Shown in pieces: positions 54,601-62,000 of a stretch of DNA of 62,000 nt. The DNA is from Phoronis australis. Lineage: Eukaryota; Phoronida; Phoronidae. The notes beneath the pieces are model-generated. The model was not told the origin of the DNA and made no database searches. It worked only from the letters and a program-made list of their open reading frames with translations. The stretch lies in assembly GCA_002633005.1 (NCBI GenBank), contig NMRA01000006.1, forward strand, positions 1,913,469-1,975,468. Direction: 5' to 3'. The translations under genes were made by a program, and so were the position numbers. Each line of letters begins with the position of its first letter. Position 1 is the first letter of the stretch.

Positions 54601-57388
54601 CGTTGCGAGACCTAAAGTATACTATGCAAAATATTTTGAATTGAAAACTTTTCTTTAGACACTTTTTAATCCCCTGTGGTTGCTCATACATGTATTTTAC
54701 ACATCTGGTGGTCAACTGCTGCGAGAGGTTGTCTAGGAAGGGTTTTCGCACCGTTCTGTAGTACTCACTGGAAGAAACAAGTATTGAGAACAAATTTAAC
54801 AACGCACTACGTGAAATAAGATTTTGGATACGAAGCAGATAGAGCCAAGTGGAAATACAAACCAGAATCAGTTTCTGTGTGCTCGTGGACCCTCTGCTGT
54901 ACTGGGAAAATTTGGCATGTCCAAAATAATTTCTATTTTGTTTTCATTGTACACAAGCATAAAAAACCGACATTATATACAAACTGTGTAGAATTATAAC
55001 TTATTACCTGGATGTTTCTCCAGGAACGTTAGTCCTATCCTTCTGTTGTCTAGACTGCCGAGGAATCTGTATATCGGATTCAATGGTTTGCTCATCTTTG
55101 ATGTTTGTTCCCAACGCATGCACTTCATCAACTGCTGTGTCAATGAGCTTGTAAGCATCTACAATGTCAGCATCTCGTTTCGCAGCTCAGTTGGCACTAA
55201 GCGCCCTGAGGTTGCCAAATCCAATCAAAAGACTTACATGCGCAACTAAATTTGATCCGTTCATCATGGACTACTTCAAACCTTGACGATGTATCCCAGG
55301 ACCAATTTGCATCTCTTGCAATTTTTCGAAATAAACGTCCCAATGTCTGAATGCTTGAAACCCGAAGTACTAACATTAAATAAATGTCCATGGGCATGAA
55401 CGTTTCATCAGGTGGGCCTTTTTTGCGGAAATTCCCAGTATAGAAGACGACAGTGGTGCTTATTGCAGGTAGAAAGACGGTAGGTGTTGAGGTCAGAACT
55501 AGGGACCCTTTGGAAACCTATTGAACATCGCATAAGTCCTGCAAGACTTTGTTGCGAAAGTACAGCCTCCCCGCAATTTCTGGTACCGTACACTGTTCGC
55601 GAATGCGATCACTTTGTTAATGTGAGTGCCCCCTTGGTCATTCCTTGTATAGACATAACTTGTTAAAGTGCATCTTCAAACGGACTCGCGACCAGACCAC
55701 GGCGCTCGCCACAATAAGCAAATCTTCAGAAAACAAGTTTTTTTCAAAAATATTACATGTACATGTACACTGTACGATATTGCGCAAGACAACTTTACTA
55801 TACACCAGCTAAATTCGAGTTACAAACGTGTGGAGTGTAATAGCATAACACGGCATGACAGATGAGGTAAAAACATTGCACGTCAATTCGCCTGAATATC
55901 AGGGTTGCGGCACTACAGTATTTCCCTTAATCAAATCAAAACATATCTTAGAGTAAAGAAGCTAATTACATGCCCGCACCCAGCCTTCAATATGGGGGGC
56001 TCGAATTCCTGACTTTGTGGACCTTTTGGTAACAAAAAAGTGGGCGGAATAAAAAAAAAACGGGAGCACCACTGTGGATTGCGCGTTTGCGCATGTTTAA
56101 TGGACTTATGCCTCATTTTCTTGGACTTTTTGTCTCTCAGGGGCAGACCTTTTTGCCCACTTCGCCAAACGGGGGGCTCGTTCAAGCTCCCCAAGCCTCC
56201 CCCTCCTGGGTGTGCGCATGAATTACCTAAAGAAATCAGCTATAGAGCTGCTCTTTCAGCGGTGGATCCCGAATGCTTGGCTACTTCAGAAGTGTCGACG
56301 GAAGCGCGCCCACAATTGATCTCTGCGTGTTTTGCCGATGAGCCACGAAGACTCGAAATGCTTGGATTTTCATAACATCAATTCACAATGCAAAAAATTA
56401 TATTTTCAGAGTGAACCCCCCTCTCAATTTTTTCCAAGTTGGTTTATTTGGGGTTTACACACGCTGGCAGTGCCGTTTTTGTTTTGCTGAAGACGCTTTT
56501 TATTTTATTTTTTGGTCCTGGCCCAGGGGGGGGGGTTAAACCCCCTGAATCCCCCCTGTAGATCCGCCACTGTTGAATGTCAAGCTGGTCCATTCTACCT
56601 GAGTGAACAAATGACCATACCTGAGCATAATGTTAACTGGTTAGAGGACAAAAATTAGTGATGAAGAAAACCAGTCATTTCAATACCAGGACCCAGCTAT
56701 AAGGAACAATCTTCCAGTAAATTCAAATGAATATCACGATCCGAGTCGCAGCTGAGGAACTGAACCCCATATCCACAACTTGTCAGTATATATTCAGTGA
56801 AACGAGCCTTTGGCTCTTGACAAAACTATTGACTTAACTTGAGGTTACTAGTGTCAAAAATTTCATTGTCAAAGTTCTGCATTACTATAGAAACGATGCA
56901 CAAATAACATCAAAATATTTGTTGGTCCTCGTAACTCATGACACTATAGAAAAGCACACGAAACCTGAAGACCTGGTGTTACAAGATTCAGCGCGACAGC
57001 AAGATTTACCGTGACTCAAGATTTTAAAATAATTCTTCACATACCACAGAAGCACTACGTTTCCCTCATAACCACACTATTTTAACTCCAGAGATTGCAG
57101 TGCATAAAAATTCTAAGGTTAATGACACCGTATACAGTGAACGCAAACCTGCCAAAACTGGACTGAAAAGAACCAATCAAAATAAAACACCACCTTTCTT
57201 ACCTTGCACTCTTCACATTCCTTTGGAGACATTTCCGCTGGAATGTCAACTGTACTTTCCTTAGTCTTTGTCGTAGTTCCATTGGACAGATTCTTGTCGA
57301 CAGTTGCATCTTGACTCTGCATTTCACCACCGTCACCGTCCACAGGGACATCATCGCCGCATGACACCGAGATGGCGCGCAGAGGCAT
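16405..57388 (-). CDS. MARCHF8: MARCH1/MARCH8-type membrane RING-CH E3 ubiquitin ligase (whole gene span)
   Basis: Three coding exons join in phase 0. Exon 1 is 50786-50965 or its duplicate 57203-57388, exon 2 is 24461-24772 (RING-CH), and exon 3 is 16405-16785 (membrane segments and tail). The product is 290 or 292 residues; human MARCH8 has 291. In the family, these proteins sit in endosomal and plasma membranes with both termini in the cytosol and ubiquitinate cytosolic tails of membrane proteins, which sends them to lysosomes. The order N-terminal region, C4HC3 RING-CH, two membrane spans, short tail is complete here. Intron 2 is about 7.7 kb and intron 1 about 26 or 32 kb. MARCH1 and MARCH8 are vertebrate paralogues, so this invertebrate gene may be the pre-duplication parent; the symbol marks the closest match only. 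Confidence 0.88.
19509..19873. mobile_element. Long hairpin element built of ~21-bp units, with a 5-bp target duplication
   Basis: The left arm 19509-19680 and right arm 19703-19873 are reverse complements with scattered mismatches, around a 22-base loop. The ends are CACGGGTGAGAAACAAC and its inverse. TGTAT lies directly outside both ends (19504-19508 and 19874-19878) and looks like a target-site duplication. Each arm is a run of about eight units of 20-22 bases. Each unit begins with A-rich AAA and continues as (A/G)GGACCGCC or CATGACCGCC plus a variable CACC. There is no coding frame. Transcripts would form a long double-stranded hairpin. Confidence 0.8.
21359..21467. mobile_element. Short MITE with 25-bp terminal inverted repeats and TA ends
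   Basis: TACTGTAAACTCGCACGTTA at the left is matched by the inverse of TTAACCCGCGAGTTTACGGTA at the right, extending inward to TGCCC/GGGCG. TA at both ends fits a TA target duplication of the Tc1/mariner type. It is about 109 bp and non-coding. Confidence 0.65.
24461..24772 (-). CDS. MARCHF8: MARCH gene, RING-CH exon
   Basis: The exon runs from the acceptor TTATAG to the donor GTAAGT, 104 codons in phase 0 at both ends. It begins [18 protein letters not shown], then a serine-rich linker, then the C4HC3 [56 protein letters not shown]. The zinc ligands CxxC, CxC, H, C and CxxC are all present, as is the tryptophan of QQW used for E2 contact in the family. It ends KVKPFKS, which joins WQKLD of the next exon, as in vertebrate MARCH8 (KPLRK-WEKL). 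The methionine at 24716-24718 is internal, not the start. Confidence 0.95.
26062..26250. mobile_element. Diverged MITE of the TAAGACC hairpin family, copy 1
   Basis: GTCTTAACTTAGACCG (26137-26152) pairs with CGGTCTAAGCTAAGAC (26223-26238) at one mismatch, enclosing about 70 bases that include repeated TTAAGACCAAAA and TTTCATGAAAT. A related copy lies at 27290-27450. The outer limits are approximate. Confidence 0.5.
27127..27267. mobile_element. Short MITE with 17-bp inverted ends
   Basis: AATTGACCTATCGCCAG (27127-27143) is matched by the inverse CTGGCAATAGGTCAATT (27251-27267) with one mismatch. The 107 bases between are GC-richer than the surroundings and non-coding in context. It directly abuts the next MITE. 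Confidence 0.6.
27290..27450. mobile_element. Diverged MITE of the TAAGACC hairpin family, copy 2
   Basis: It contains GACCGAAGACCAAAA, TTCATGAAATGGTC, CTTCGGTCTTACCTTAAGAC and TTTTTGGTCTTAACTTAAG followed by TTCCATGGAACAGG. The same words, in the opposite orientation, make up the element at 26062-26250. The limits are approximate. Confidence 0.5.
31598..31790 (+). mobile_element. tRNA-derived SINE
   Basis: The head has a Pol III A box (TGGCTCAGTGG, 31606-31616) and a B box (GGTTTGAATCC, 31649-31659) 33 bases apart, inside a tRNA-like fold that is not a proper tRNA: the anticodon arm is degenerate. A body follows that is open in one frame (GCTCGGTCTTACTAGTGAAT and onward). The 3' limit is uncertain. 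It has the promoter arrangement of tRNA-derived SINEs and is unlikely to be a functional tRNA gene. Confidence 0.7.
35480..36880. repeat. Dispersed repeat, copy A, interrupted by a hAT-like MITE
   Basis: About 36004-36458 and 36791-36870 match 60155-60665 in the same orientation: GTTTTCACCGAA, TCTCGGCTTCGGCAAA, TTTGAACTTAGGAACAC, GAGGGGTTATTTTG and ATACTTTTACTAGTTGACAAAG. A short outlying block at about 35480-35521 (CCTTATTCACAAAAATTGGC) matches the end of the THAP exon at 59713-59733. The material between 35522 and 36003 does not match copy B by eye. Confidence 0.6.
36459..36790. mobile_element. Small non-autonomous hAT-like insertion inside repeat copy A
   Basis: The left end AGGCGGAATTAGGGAGGG and the inverse of the right end (CAGTGGTGGATCTAGGATAA) resemble the CAGTGGCGGATCTAC ends of the hAT element at 47.3-50.2 kb. 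Repeat copy B at 60.6 kb lacks this segment, so this is an insertion. No transposase is present; the internal open frames are unrelated to known domains. Confidence 0.5.
37133..37556. mobile_element. Second long hairpin built of ~21-bp units, with unequal arms
   Basis: The left arm 37133-37316 and right arm 37353-37556 are reverse complements around a 36-base loop, with ends GGTACCTAAACTACACGG and its inverse. Each arm is a run of 20-21-base units of the type AAACACGNNNACGGACTCAC, with one longer unit containing CATATTCATGAGG. The right arm has 20 extra bases, one full unit (ATGCGTCCGTGCCCGTGTTT), absent from the left arm. No clear target duplication is seen. It is non-coding. Confidence 0.8.
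38404..38437. repeat. Perfect 16-bp hairpin with a 2-base loop
   Basis: AAAGTCACGCATATCT is followed by TT and then the exact inverse AGATATGCGTGACTTT. It is a perfect short palindrome in otherwise unremarkable intron sequence. No T-run or tRNA-like context suggests a function. Confidence 0.85.
42421..42665. repeat. (CCTG)n microsatellite with a unique-sequence interruption
   Basis: CCTG/CCAG tetranucleotides occupy 42421-42464 and 42538-42665, the second block with a perfect core at about 42597-42640. The interruption contains GTGCTGTAGTG and its inverse CACTACAGCAC, so a small hairpin may have inserted into the repeat. The open frames read as QAGR on one strand and PACL on the other; neither is a gene. 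Confidence 0.9.
47277..50198 (-). mobile_element. hAT transposon, copy 1, with decayed transposase
   Basis: The ends are CAGTGGCAGATCTAC (left) and GTAGATCCGCCACTG (right), an inverted pair with one mismatch, each followed inward by G- or C-rich runs. No exact 8-bp target duplication is visible (TTGAG/TTGAA flanks). The - strand carries transposase remnants, listed separately. The element lies about 590 bases downstream, in gene direction, of MARCH exon 1 copy 1. The same element is present in copy 2 (53686-56572) with its left end lost in the gap. Confidence 0.8.
48341..48825 (-). pseudogene. hAT transposase fragment (ZMYM1-like / DUF4371-type), two exons
   Basis: Exon a (about 48809-48637) reads [19 protein letters not shown], then [11 protein letters not shown], and ends RTNVPGETP with donor AG|GTAATA. 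Exon b starts at 48397 after TTTCTTCCAG and completes the junction as [24 protein letters not shown], with a donor at TGT|GTAAAA. These match the conserved block of hAT transposases of the ZMYM1-like group: a 'VEAY..ID..I.EL' helix, then 'R.N.....EYYR....PFLD.L...L..R'. An in-frame TGA precedes exon a (N-stop-AAKGD), and the catalytic and dimerisation regions are not recognisable, so the copy is dead. A further fragment may lie at 49026-48826. Confidence 0.7.
50786..50965 (-). CDS. MARCHF8: MARCH gene, first coding exon, copy 1
   Basis: 60 codons run from ATG ([19 protein letters not shown]) to the donor TGCAAG|GTAAGA, phase 0. The start resembles vertebrate MARCH8 (MPLHQIS). The rest is acidic and serine/threonine-rich without a domain, ending SPKECEECK. 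The sequence upstream is GC-richer and CpG-containing, with CGTCACC and CGTGACG words, as expected of a promoter-proximal first exon. An ATG at 51017 opens a short frame that overlaps this start codon in another frame. It differs from copy 2 by two codons and three substitutions. Confidence 0.85.
52607..52672 (-). pseudogene. tRNA-like fragment (anticodon loop resembles tRNA-Ala AGC), copy 1
   Basis: On the - strand there is a D-arm-like GCTC-ATAA-GAGC, an anticodon-like stem CTAGA/TCTAG with loop CCAGCAA, and a B box GGTTCGATTCC. The acceptor stem does not pair and the T arm is imperfect, so it is a tRNA pseudogene or SINE head. Copy 2 at 59030-59094 has a further mismatch in the anticodon stem. 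Confidence 0.5.
52749..53153 (+). other. Unique segment between the duplicate copies, possible element or gene promoter
   Basis: This segment breaks the duplication and is not found after copy 2. It begins TTAAAGGCGAAGGCAACCC, is followed by AT-rich sequence, then a GC-richer stretch (GGAAGTGACG, GCTTCCCGCC) leading to an ATG at 53074. The layout looks like the 5' end of a transposon-borne or multicopy gene. The 3' part is lost in the N gap. Confidence 0.4.
53074..53153 (+). CDS. N-terminus of an unknown protein, cut by the assembly gap
   Basis: The frame [18 protein letters not shown] and onward to LVHSSGDE runs directly into the Ns. It is acidic and serine-rich with no domain. The ATG context (GAAAATGG) is good for initiation. 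A frame of this length would also occur by chance; the promoter-like upstream GC change is the main support. I do not recognise it. Confidence 0.3.
53154..53685. other. Assembly gap (532 N)
   Basis: This is unresolved sequence between the two duplicate copies. It hides the left end of the second hAT element and any continuation of the 53074 frame. Open frames reported across it are artefacts of N. Confidence 0.99.
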
Positions 57389-59170
57389 AAAGGTGACGTT
57401 TTCGCGTGACTTCCGAATGATGGCTGCTGTCGCACGTCATTCACAATAAAAACTCATGTTGTTCCAGGAAGACAGAGTGAACCACGACCGAAAGCACAAC
57501 CTGAGCAAATCAGAGATTTTTTAATGAAGGCAGTCAAGCAATGCAGAGATGTCACGCTAACTATCATCTTTAATTAATGGATAAATTTAGACACATAATG
57601 GTCAGAAACTAACTAACACAATCCCACGTCAGAGGTTAAGGGGCCAATGACCAGTACAATGCTAGTTTTCAGGTAGTCAATACACGAGCACTGACTGGAA
57701 ACAGTTTGGTAATAACAAGGTCTGTGTTTTAACGGGTCTTCAGTTTGTCTACATCCGTTTAAGGAAGAGTGATGACGCATCACTCAACCAATTCTTCTCT
57801 TTGGACATGAATTTACAACTGTTCAACTTGGCTATGTTGTCAACTCGTCAGTTTTTCAGAAAATCCACAGTGACTGCAAAACGTGCAGTTTTTTACTACA
57901 CAACACCCGTTACTGAAAAAGTGAACGCACGTTTAACTAATTTCACCAGGTTTGAAAAATGAATGGGTAATGACTACAAATTGAAAGTGAATGCAATTTT
58001 ATACCAGGACAACGCAAAGTGATGTACAAACTTAAAACACAAAAATTTGACTGCCTAATACTTTTAACACAATCATTTTCTGACATTTTGTTTCGAAAAC
58101 ATGGTAATTTGATCGTGCTAACCCGAGTACATAATTTCGATGATAAATCCTCTTCAAAAACAGACAAAGGACATTTGAACAAACCTGACATGATCCCTGA
58201 CTAGAAGACTATAAAATACCTGGTAAATTTAACTGGTCATCCTTTGAAATATTGAAATATCATTAGCTAATTGAACCAAGTAAGCATCAAAAAAGCTGAT
58301 GTTGAGCTCGACCAAACAAGTTCTAAATCACATCATTGCTCACAGAGTTAAACATAAGTATTAATTACCAACAACAACTGTAAGAATCTCCACTTATTAC
58401 CTCCAAAAATAATGGAAACTTTACCGAATCTTGTAGTAGAACATCTACACACAGCAAGCAATGCCGACAGCAAATTAAAATTTCTTAAAACCTTACTCTA
58501 GTGGAGAAATTTGACAAAATAGAATTTCACTCATCGGTCATATTGCGTGCTAAATTGGTGAAGATTTACCTGTACATGCCCTCACCTAGGTAAGACTTTA
58601 TTTTTATAAAGTGCTTCCATATGGGTAATTTCAAATCTGGGGTTCTAAGTCAAGCATTGCTTAATTGTCGGTAATTAGGCTAGAGCACATTACAATACTC
58701 CTGGCACCTGCATCAATCCTGATTACCAATAAAGATGCAACAAAATTGCCAATTAACAAATGCAAGAGTCAACGTCACCAATTAACAAACCAGTCAACAG
58801 TACTTTTCAAATATTGACCTAACTGTATGGTAAAGTTTTCTCACATTCAAACAAAAATGTAGCCCAAATTGATTTTTTTATTCTTCAGATGCTCACTGTA
58901 TTGCAAGAAATGTACAAAATTTCATCGAGTTGTTGTTGAGGTCACAGCCGTATGATACAAAGTTTTCAAATAACCAAAAAAAATTGTTCTTGTTTACTCT
59001 TGTTGAAAATTTTGATAAAAACAAAATTTCAGTTCCAACCGGGAATCGAACCACAGGTCTCTAAATTGCTGGTCTAGTGCTCTTATGAGCCTATACTGAT
59101 GTCTGTGAAGTTACTGTTTGCAGCCAACTGTTATGTCATCCATACCATCAGCGGCATTTCGCCCGTAAAG
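53686..59170. repeat. Large direct duplication, copy 2
   Basis: It matches 47310-52748 in order and orientation. It starts inside the hAT element (right end at 56572), then MARCH exon 1 (57203-57388), then the tRNA-like fragment (59030-59094). Differences from copy 1 include a segment of about 40 bases near 57122-57187 missing from copy 1, an 18-base difference near 53930-53945 (an extra CACATTTGTG copy), and single-base changes. The shared TGA in the transposase shows that the element was already dead before the copies separated. Confidence 0.95.
57203..57388 (-). CDS. MARCHF8: MARCH gene, first coding exon, copy 2
   Basis: 62 codons run from ATG to the same donor TGCAAG|GTAAGA. Compared with copy 1 it has a 6-base in-frame insertion (VPVDGDGG against VPEDGG), a serine-to-proline change (DIS to DIP) and ESG to EST. 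The frame, the donor and the CpG-rich upstream are intact, so it is not visibly disabled. It lies furthest 5' on the - strand. Either copy could be the used first exon, or both could be alternative promoters if the duplication is real. Confidence 0.8.
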
Positions 59171-59712
59171 CCTGTCGTCTTCAACGGTAAGACATGTCAA
59201 TTTGGTTCCTACAGTATGTTAAGAGCATCGCTCTGAGCCCACTAGTGCCATAAATTGCCAAATGAAACGAATTGTTAGGCGTATTGACTTGCTTTTGTCT
59301 ACGTCACCGCGAGAATCACCTTTTAATTCAAACAGCTGCGAATAACATCCGCACGCAATGGTGTTCTATTTAGACCCCTATTCAATACAACCTTTTGTTG
59401 TTTGTGCTTGGACCTTGCGGTGACACAACATGGCACGAAAAGGCACCTTCATTTATCATTTGACGGACTTACACTTGCGTGACTGAACTCAAGTTTTCTT
59501 ATTTTACCAAGGCTTCCCTAGGACTATCTGGTTAGCCTAATACATCTAAAATAACAAAATTCCGTTGAAGTTAGGCTTTAAAAGTGCAGGTGTACCTTTG
59601 AAGGTCAATACTTCAAACAGTACAGCATTCTTCAATTTACAATACAAAATGAAATGCTTTTTGCAGTTCTTAACAAAACTGACTAACAAGAAAATTTAAG
59701 GTAATCTCCAAC
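59171..59712. other. Sequence after duplication copy 2, no feature recognised
   Basis: The stretch is AT-rich with short frames only. The homology between the two copies ends at its left edge, and the THAP exon begins at its right edge. Confidence 0.5.
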
Positions 59713-59957
59713 CTTATTCACAAAAATTGGCCGGAATTCGTCAGAGAAATCACTGTCGACGAAATGCCGGCCACAGACACGGAGATGTTTCACGGCCTCA
59801 TACTTGCTATTAACAGCATACCTTTCATTCTTCACTACCGCGAGCCACTTCCTAAGCATTTCGGGCTCTCGAGGAAGTCGAAAAACAATATTCCCGCTTT
59901 CTTTGCAGCTTCATAGTTTGGACAAGCGGGAACCGATGCACCGCAATATAGTGGCAT
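59713..59957 (-). pseudogene. THAP zinc-finger exon with a one-base frameshift
   Basis: The - strand reads MPLYCGASVPACPNYEAAKK then AGILFF. After a one-base frame change near 59893-59900 it continues RLPREPEMLRKWLAVVKNER, then YAVNSKYEAVKHLR and VCGRHFVDSDFSDEF, ending at VNK with a possible donor GTTGGA. This is the C2CH THAP layout: an N-terminal MP..C and C, FFRLP then W, and CGRH with a following F. The spacing of the first two cysteines (six residues) is longer than usual. THAP domains bind DNA and occur in host transcription factors and in P-element-type transposases. The frameshift suggests a dead copy, unless it is an assembly error. Confidence 0.65.
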
Positions 59958-60149
59958 TCACTCTACAGACAAACCACTGACGTCGTTGTGTCACTTCTCA
60001 CCTTCCTCACAGGTTAACGCGACACCTCTCGGCAAGGTGAGGTCGACCGTATAAGAGGCGATGTAGATATAGACCGATTAAAACGGCAAAAAAGACTAAT
60101 TAAATCAGGTGGCATTCTCCTTTAAGGATTGTATAGGTTATGTGTACTG

Positions 60150-60700
60150 AGAACAAGTTTTCACCGAATAATTAACTGAAGACTTTGAGATTTTCACTTG
60201 TCCCAGTTTAATTGTATTTTTCTCGGCTTCGGCAAATTTACTTTATTTGAACTTAGGAACACTAGTTCGCGAAAACGGCTAGATGGATTTCGCTGAAACT
60301 TTCCAAACATAATATTTGGTCATCAGTCTCAAAAACGCCGTTAGGATTTTTGATATAAAGGCCTAGTTTACAAAAATACCTTACGTTTTGCGAGTTGATT
60401 TGTCATAGAAACCAAACGAACAGACTAATCGGTAATTCCTAAAAACGCTTTTGAGGTAACTGGTGAAGTTTTCATTTAAAAAAGGTTTCATTAAAGTCAA
60501 AGGAGGGGTTATTTTGCTATGAACGTACATTTCTTAAAAATGAACTTTCGATTTAAAAAAAGTTTTTACGTAAAAATGATAATGGCACATAAACACAAAA
60601 ACTATATTTATATTTACTGGTTGTTGTTCTTTCAGAAAATATATACTTTTACTAGTTGACAAAGCTTATTTTTTTGACATACACTAAATGGAGATGGATA
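60150..60700. repeat. Dispersed repeat, copy B (uninterrupted)
   Basis: It matches 36004-36458 plus 36791-36870 and supplies the uninterrupted version, which proves the insertion of the small hAT-like element in copy A. It lies just beyond the THAP exon, and a short block of the THAP exon end is also present near copy A, so the THAP exon and this repeat may belong to one transposon family. Confidence 0.6.
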
Positions 60701-62000
60701 TAACCTTACCTTATTTTCATATATATTGCAGTTTGTTCTATACAGCCACTAAGCCATCGAAAAATTCTGTGCACTTCAGAAAAAACTTTTGAAGAATGCA
60801 AAATAACTTTGCCAAATATTTCAGTTTGAATTTGAAAGTTGTTGCTGTAAATTATCATATACGAAGGGATTATTGCCAAGGCCCCTTAAATTGCAAACTC
60901 AAAAATAAGAAGTGGAAAAGCATTTACCGGTAAAAAGAATTTTTTTAGAAATCAGGAATGAATGTTTATAGAGACAAACGGTTTGCGTGACTGTTCATTA
61001 AGCGAGTTTCGTCTGTTTTGGGAGCAAAAAATATAAAGGAGTTTTGATCACATAATTTGTAGGCGGCATTAAGCAGAGTATGGGCGTCAACCTGGATGAA
61101 TACGGTAAGTTAAAGACCATTTAGCTGATGTAACAAATTCCAACTACCATATCCACCAAGACTGAAATTCACATGGACTTGTCACATTTGACAAGCACAC
61201 AAAGGCTCCTTATATATGGGATGGCAGCTCCATACTTTATAACCACAGGAAATAATTAAGACTTACTAAAACCAATGCGAGTTTTACTACTATATTGCAC
61301 GGATGCATTGAGAATTCATACCCTCGCCCACATGTGAAGATGCACCTGTATTCGAATTAGGTGCAAGCACCTCAGCTTCACACAACATGGCGTACTTGTG
61401 AAACTTTATTTTCTCATTTTTATAACAAACGTTTAATACCAAGTCCATGCTTTTCCATGTAACATTCTCTACCACAGCTTCTGCCAGATATTTTGAAAAG
61501 TTGTCAGCACAACACTGCCAGGAAGTCTTGAAAATGAAAATGTCAATTTTGACTATTACGCTTCTGCGGGATTGGTGGGAAAACTTAAAAAAAAGTTTAT
61601 GAAGAGTGAAAAACACACAAATAACTACCAGCTTAAGACATTTGGTATCAAGAAATAACGAAGTGCTGGTTCAACCCGAGCCCAAAGATGACTACTAAAG
61701 TGAGAAAGGAACAGAATAAGATCAATTTTATAACAATACACTTTTTTACAGAAAGTACGGATTTAATGCCACTTTAGGTTTCTGGCTGATTTCTAACCAT
61801 CTCTTAAAATGGACCAATTCCAAACACCATGCATTTTGTTCTGGTGAAGGCAGCCAAGCAAAGGAATAACAGTGTCGTAACAGCAAATCTATAGGCCCTT
61901 TCATACTGACTGAACTCCAGTCTGAGCGGAGTGTCGACGTAAACTGCGAAGTTAACTGAACCGTTCATACCGGCTTCGGTAGTTAACAGACATCGAAGCA
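60701..62000. other. Right end of the window, no gene recognised
   Basis: The sequence is AT-rich. The longest frame (61290-61616, - strand, 108 codons) has no recognised domain or clear splice sites. Nothing else is supported. Confidence 0.5.

Noticed and set aside
1-62000. CRISPR array, bacterial operon or phage island
   Set aside because: No short direct repeats with unique spacers, no bacterial gene density and clear spliced animal genes.

Overview
This is eukaryotic, metazoan DNA. It is AT-rich, has long introns with GT..AG junctions, polyadenylation signals, SINE and MITE-like repeats, and very few long open frames. The conserved proteins and the repeat types fit a marine invertebrate (deuterostome or lophotrochozoan). 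I cannot place it more precisely by eye.

Two protein genes can be read with confidence. SNU13 (the 15.5K / NHP2L1 RNA-binding protein of U4 snRNP and box C/D snoRNPs) lies on the + strand at 5.9-9.9 kb in five coding exons. A MARCH1/MARCH8-type membrane RING-CH E3 ubiquitin ligase lies on the - strand. Its last exon (two membrane segments and tail) is at 16.4-16.8 kb, its RING-CH exon at 24.46-24.77 kb, and its first coding exon near 51.0 kb and again near 57.4 kb. Joined in phase, the three exons give 290-292 residues, the usual family length, so about two thirds of the window is introns of this gene.

Layout. 0-3.4 kb: a foldback element made of three nested inverted repeats. 3.7-5.4 kb: a decayed coiled-coil coding region on the - strand. 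5.9-9.9 kb: SNU13. 10.3-11.6 kb: a ~455-bp tandem repeat carrying a regular series of CTCF-like motifs. 12-16.4 kb: no recognised gene until the MARCH 3' end. 16.8-50.8 kb: MARCH introns holding MITEs, two long hairpins built of ~21-bp units, a tRNA-derived SINE, dispersed repeats and a CCTG microsatellite. 47.3-59.2 kb: two near-identical ~5.45-kb copies of a block that contains a hAT transposon, MARCH exon 1 and a tRNA-like fragment, separated by another element and a 532-N gap. 59.7-60.7 kb: a frameshifted THAP-domain exon followed by a dispersed repeat. 60.7-62 kb: nothing recognised.

Most worth checking: (1) the CTCF-like motif array; (2) the two hairpins with a shared unit structure, one with a unit gained in one arm only; (3) whether the MARCH exon-1 duplication is real or an unmerged second haplotype; (4) a second reading frame that stays open across the MARCH exon 1 / RING exon junction. 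I found no complete, clearly new multi-gene system.
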